Source: Diogma glabrata
Lineage: Eukaryota > Arthropoda > Insecta > Diptera > Cylindrotomidae
Direction of reading: 5' to 3'
Length of the DNA stretch: 64,000 nucleotides
NCBI GenBank assembly: GCA_963693315.1
Contig: OY856186.1
Coordinates: 303,434,586 to 303,498,585 of the forward strand
The notes below the pieces were generated by a model. That model did not search any database, was not told the origin of the DNA, and saw only the letters and a list, made by a program, of their open reading frames with translations. The position numbers were made by a program, and so were the translations under genes. The first letter of the stretch is position 1, and each line of letters opens with the position of its first letter. This document shows positions 61,324-64,000 of this stretch, piece after piece.

Positions 61324-62034
61324 TATAAAATAAAAACGTTTTCCTCAATTAAAGCAATAAATCTTTATTGTTGTAATTGAGAAATCAAATTTCGAATTAA
61401 AAAAAAAACCTGATGATAAAAAACCCCCATTCCCAACAATCAACCAAACTCAACTAACAGAAATAAGAGAATTCAACTGATAACTTGATTTTTGAACAAA
61501 ACGTATCAAAGCTATTGTACTTATAGTTTGAAAATAATTTTAATAAAATCAAAACAATTTGACCAATTGAATCATACTAATTGAATATTGATAATTTTTT
61601 ATAGGAAAATTTTCATTAGACAAAAGGTTAAGTTCATTAGTCTCTAGGTTAGAAAACAATACAATAATACAAATTATTATCGAAAAAACATACAATTAAA
61701 GTTGATATTAATAACTGAAAGATTTTTATACTCTTTGCTGTTTTGAATTAAAAAAAAAGTCGGACAAGTGCGAATAAAATTCGCTCACCAAGGGTTCCGT
61801 GAATGTAAAAGAACACATTATCAAAAATAAATGACATAAAGTTATGTTGTAAAGTCTTTATATCGCCAGACTATGGACGCATAACAGAATAAATGTTTAA
61901 TCGTAAACGTCAATAGTAAATGTCAATCACATCTACATTGATCAAAAATGTTACTTGAGGTTAAATCTTATCCATAGCTGTTTATGTTAGCTAAAGTATT
62001 TTAATAGTCTAAATTGGGAATATTTGTTCTATAA
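61324..62034. other. Noncoding stretch leading into the satellite
   Basis: No gene. 61762-61800 reads GTCGGACAAGTGCGA...CGCTCACCAAGGGTTCCGT, a compact GC-richer motif that looks like the head of a dispersed repeat; satellite-like sequence starts ~240 bp later. Confidence 0.4.
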
Positions 62035-64000
62035 ATCAGCGTCGAAATATAGGGTGGTATATATACACTTAAAATAGCACGTTTTTCATCAATAACTAAA
62101 AAACTGTGCATCGCAGAATTCTAAAAAATATTGCAATGTTTCTTAAATCAAGTGTTCTTTCAAATGACATCCCACTCGTTTGGTTCAAAAAAAGTTTTTT
62201 TTTTGCTCTCCCCACACCCATCCCCTAAACACACATAAATATAATTATTTGAGAGTTCGCTATAATTTTCGTTCAAAATATAGCAAACTTCCTGTCTCTA
62301 TGAATTTTTTCAATTTTTTCTGTCAATCAGTGTCGAAACGTAGGGAGGTGGGGGAACGGTCTGGAATTTGCACATTTTTTAGAATAACTCAAAAGCTGCG
62401 TACCGCAAAATTCTAAAAACAATTGCAATGTTTTTGAAATTCGGTGCTCTTCCAAATGACACCCTACTCGCTTGGGTCAAAAAAGAATTTTTTTACCCTC
62501 CTTACACCCATCCCCTAAACACACAGAAATATAATTATTTGAGAGTTCGCTATAATTTTCGTTCAAAATATAGCAAACTTCCTGTCTCTATGAATTTTTT
62601 CAATTTTTTCTGTCAATCAGTGTCGAAACGTAGGGGGGGGAACGGTCTGGAATTTGCAAATTTTTTAGAATAACTCCAAAACGGTGTACCGGAAATTTCT
62701 AAAAAAAATTGCAATGTTTTGGAAATTTGATGCTCTTTTAAATGATACCCTACTCGCTTGGGTAAAAAAAAAATTTTTTTTACCCCCTTTACACCCATCC
62801 CCTAAACACACAGAAATATAATTATTTGAGAGTTCGCTATAATTTTCGTTCAAAATATAGCAAACTTCCAATCTCTATGAATTTTTTCAATTTTTTCTGT
62901 CAATCAGTGTCGAAACGTTGGGGGGGGGGGGGGACGGTCTGGAATTTGCACATTTTTTAGAATAACTCCGAAACTGTGTACCACAAAATTCTAAAAAAAA
63001 TTGCAATGTTTTGGAAATTTTGTCTTCTTTCAAATGATACCCCATTCGCTTGGGTCAAAAAAAGTTTTTTTTTACCCCCCTTACACCCATCACCTAAACA
63101 CACAGAAATATAGTTATTTGAGAGTCCGCTATAATTTTCGTTCAAAATATAGCAAACTTCCTGTCTCTACGAATTTTTTCAATTTTTTCTGTCAATCAGT
63201 GTCGAAACGTAGGGGGGGGGGACGGTGTGGAATGTGCACATTTCTTAGAATAACTCCAAAATGGTGTACCGGAAATTTCTAAAAAAAATTGCAATGTTTT
63301 GGAAATTTGGTGCTCTTTCAAATGATACCCCACTCGCTTGGGTGAAAAATTTTTTTTTTTACCCCGCTTACACCCATCTCCTAAACACACAGAAATATAA
63401 TTATTTGAGAGTTCGCTATAATTTTCGTTCAAAATATAGCAAACTTCCTGTCTCTACGAATTTTTTCAATTTTTTCTGTCAATCAGTGTCGAAACGTAGG
63501 GGGGGGGGAACGGTCTGGAATGTGCACATTTTTTAGAATAACTCCAAAATGGTGTACCGGAAATTTTTAAAAAAAATTGCAATGTTTTGGAAATTTTGTC
63601 TTCTTTCAAATGATACCCCACTCGCTTGGGTCAAAAAAAGTTTTTTTTTACCCGCCTTACACCCATCCCCTAAACACACAGAAATATAATTATTTGAGAG
63701 TCCGCTATAATTTTCGTTCAAAATATAGCAAACTTCCTGTCTCTACGAATTTTTTCAATTTTTTCTGTCAATCAGTGTCGAAACGTAGGGGGGGGGGGGC
63801 GGTCTGGAATTTGCACGTTTTTAGAATAACTCCGAAACTGTGTACCACAAAATTCTAAAAACAATTGCAATGTTTTGGAAATTTGGTGCTCTTTCAAATG
63901 ATACCCCCTCGCTTGGGTCAAAAAAAGTTTTTTTTTACCCCCCTTACACCCATCCCCTAAACACACAGAAATATAATTATTTGAGAGTTTGTTATAATTT
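62035..64000 (+). repeat. Satellite array, 287-292-bp unit, about seven units
   Basis: The marker ACACA(G/T)AAAT occurs at 62231, 62521, 62808, 63100, 63387, 63676 and 63963, spacing 290, 287, 292, 287, 289 and 287. The array begins in mid-unit near 62035 (first unit most diverged) and runs off the right edge. Each unit has T8-10 and poly-A runs, TCCCCTAAACACA, TATAGCAAACTTCC and a G-run that varies from 3 to 12. Frames of 80-90 codons across the units arise from the repeat and are not genes. Confidence 0.95.

Noticed and set aside
62180..63966. Repeated 60-93-codon frames on both strands in the satellite
   Set aside because: They recur with the 287-292-bp period and break at the G-run length changes; repeat artefacts.

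Overview
The window is AT-rich eukaryotic DNA made almost wholly of transposable elements, most of them broken and many nested. The mix (R1/Jockey-like and CR1-like LINEs, Ty3/gypsy, Penelope-like, hAT, PIF/Harbinger, Helitron and Helentron-type elements) fits an arthropod, most likely an insect; I cannot name the order. I see no complete host gene, tRNA, rRNA or CRISPR. The only host-like coding signal is one possible short exon at 30727-30878.

Layout. 1-9480: tail of a Helentron-like element sitting in the first exon of a hAT transposon (1-1022), a LINE endonuclease remnant (to 2170), a 1.9-kb long-TIR element holding a cysteine-rich (CXC) protein fragment (3526-5435), a foldback MITE, and a dead Harbinger with TAA target duplications (7815-8983). 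9480-21867: two head-to-head Penelope-like (GIY-YIG) copies; the 3' tail of one was split by a 10.65-kb palindromic element (9544-20198) with ~1.5-kb TIRs, a TTA target duplication, GCAATATTGC-rich ends and a Gly-His-like minisatellite. Its interior holds LINE, gypsy and Helentron-like debris. 21868-28500: TCGAAA-type minisatellite and a 4.5-kb TIR element (23301-27769) stuffed with LINE and gypsy scraps.

28510-34545 is a nearly full-length RNase H-bearing LINE with a 13-bp target duplication, split inside the reverse transcriptase by a 2,054-bp insertion with a 5-bp duplication. 34985-38350 holds an A-rich array plus LINE, hAT-end and gypsy remnants. 38558-52481 is the most layered part: an intact LINE ORF1, a Helentron-like copy (39545-47696) that itself received a 6.6-kb TIR element (39673-46283), which holds a long-TIR element with a transposase-like gene; then a CR1-like ORF2 (47818-50716) and a second, opposite Helentron-like copy (50803-52481). 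ORF1 and ORF2 may be one LINE split by the first copy. 56172-59803 is another LINE; 60030-61323 is a Helitron 3' end carrying a piggyBac-type MITE; 62035-64000 is a satellite array of 287-292-bp units that runs off the window.

The main novelty candidates are the five-copy Helentron-like family (subterminal inverted repeats, one terminal hairpin, (TA)n tract, three ~329-bp internal repeats) and the two large TIR elements with arrays of short repeated motifs and no recognisable transposase.
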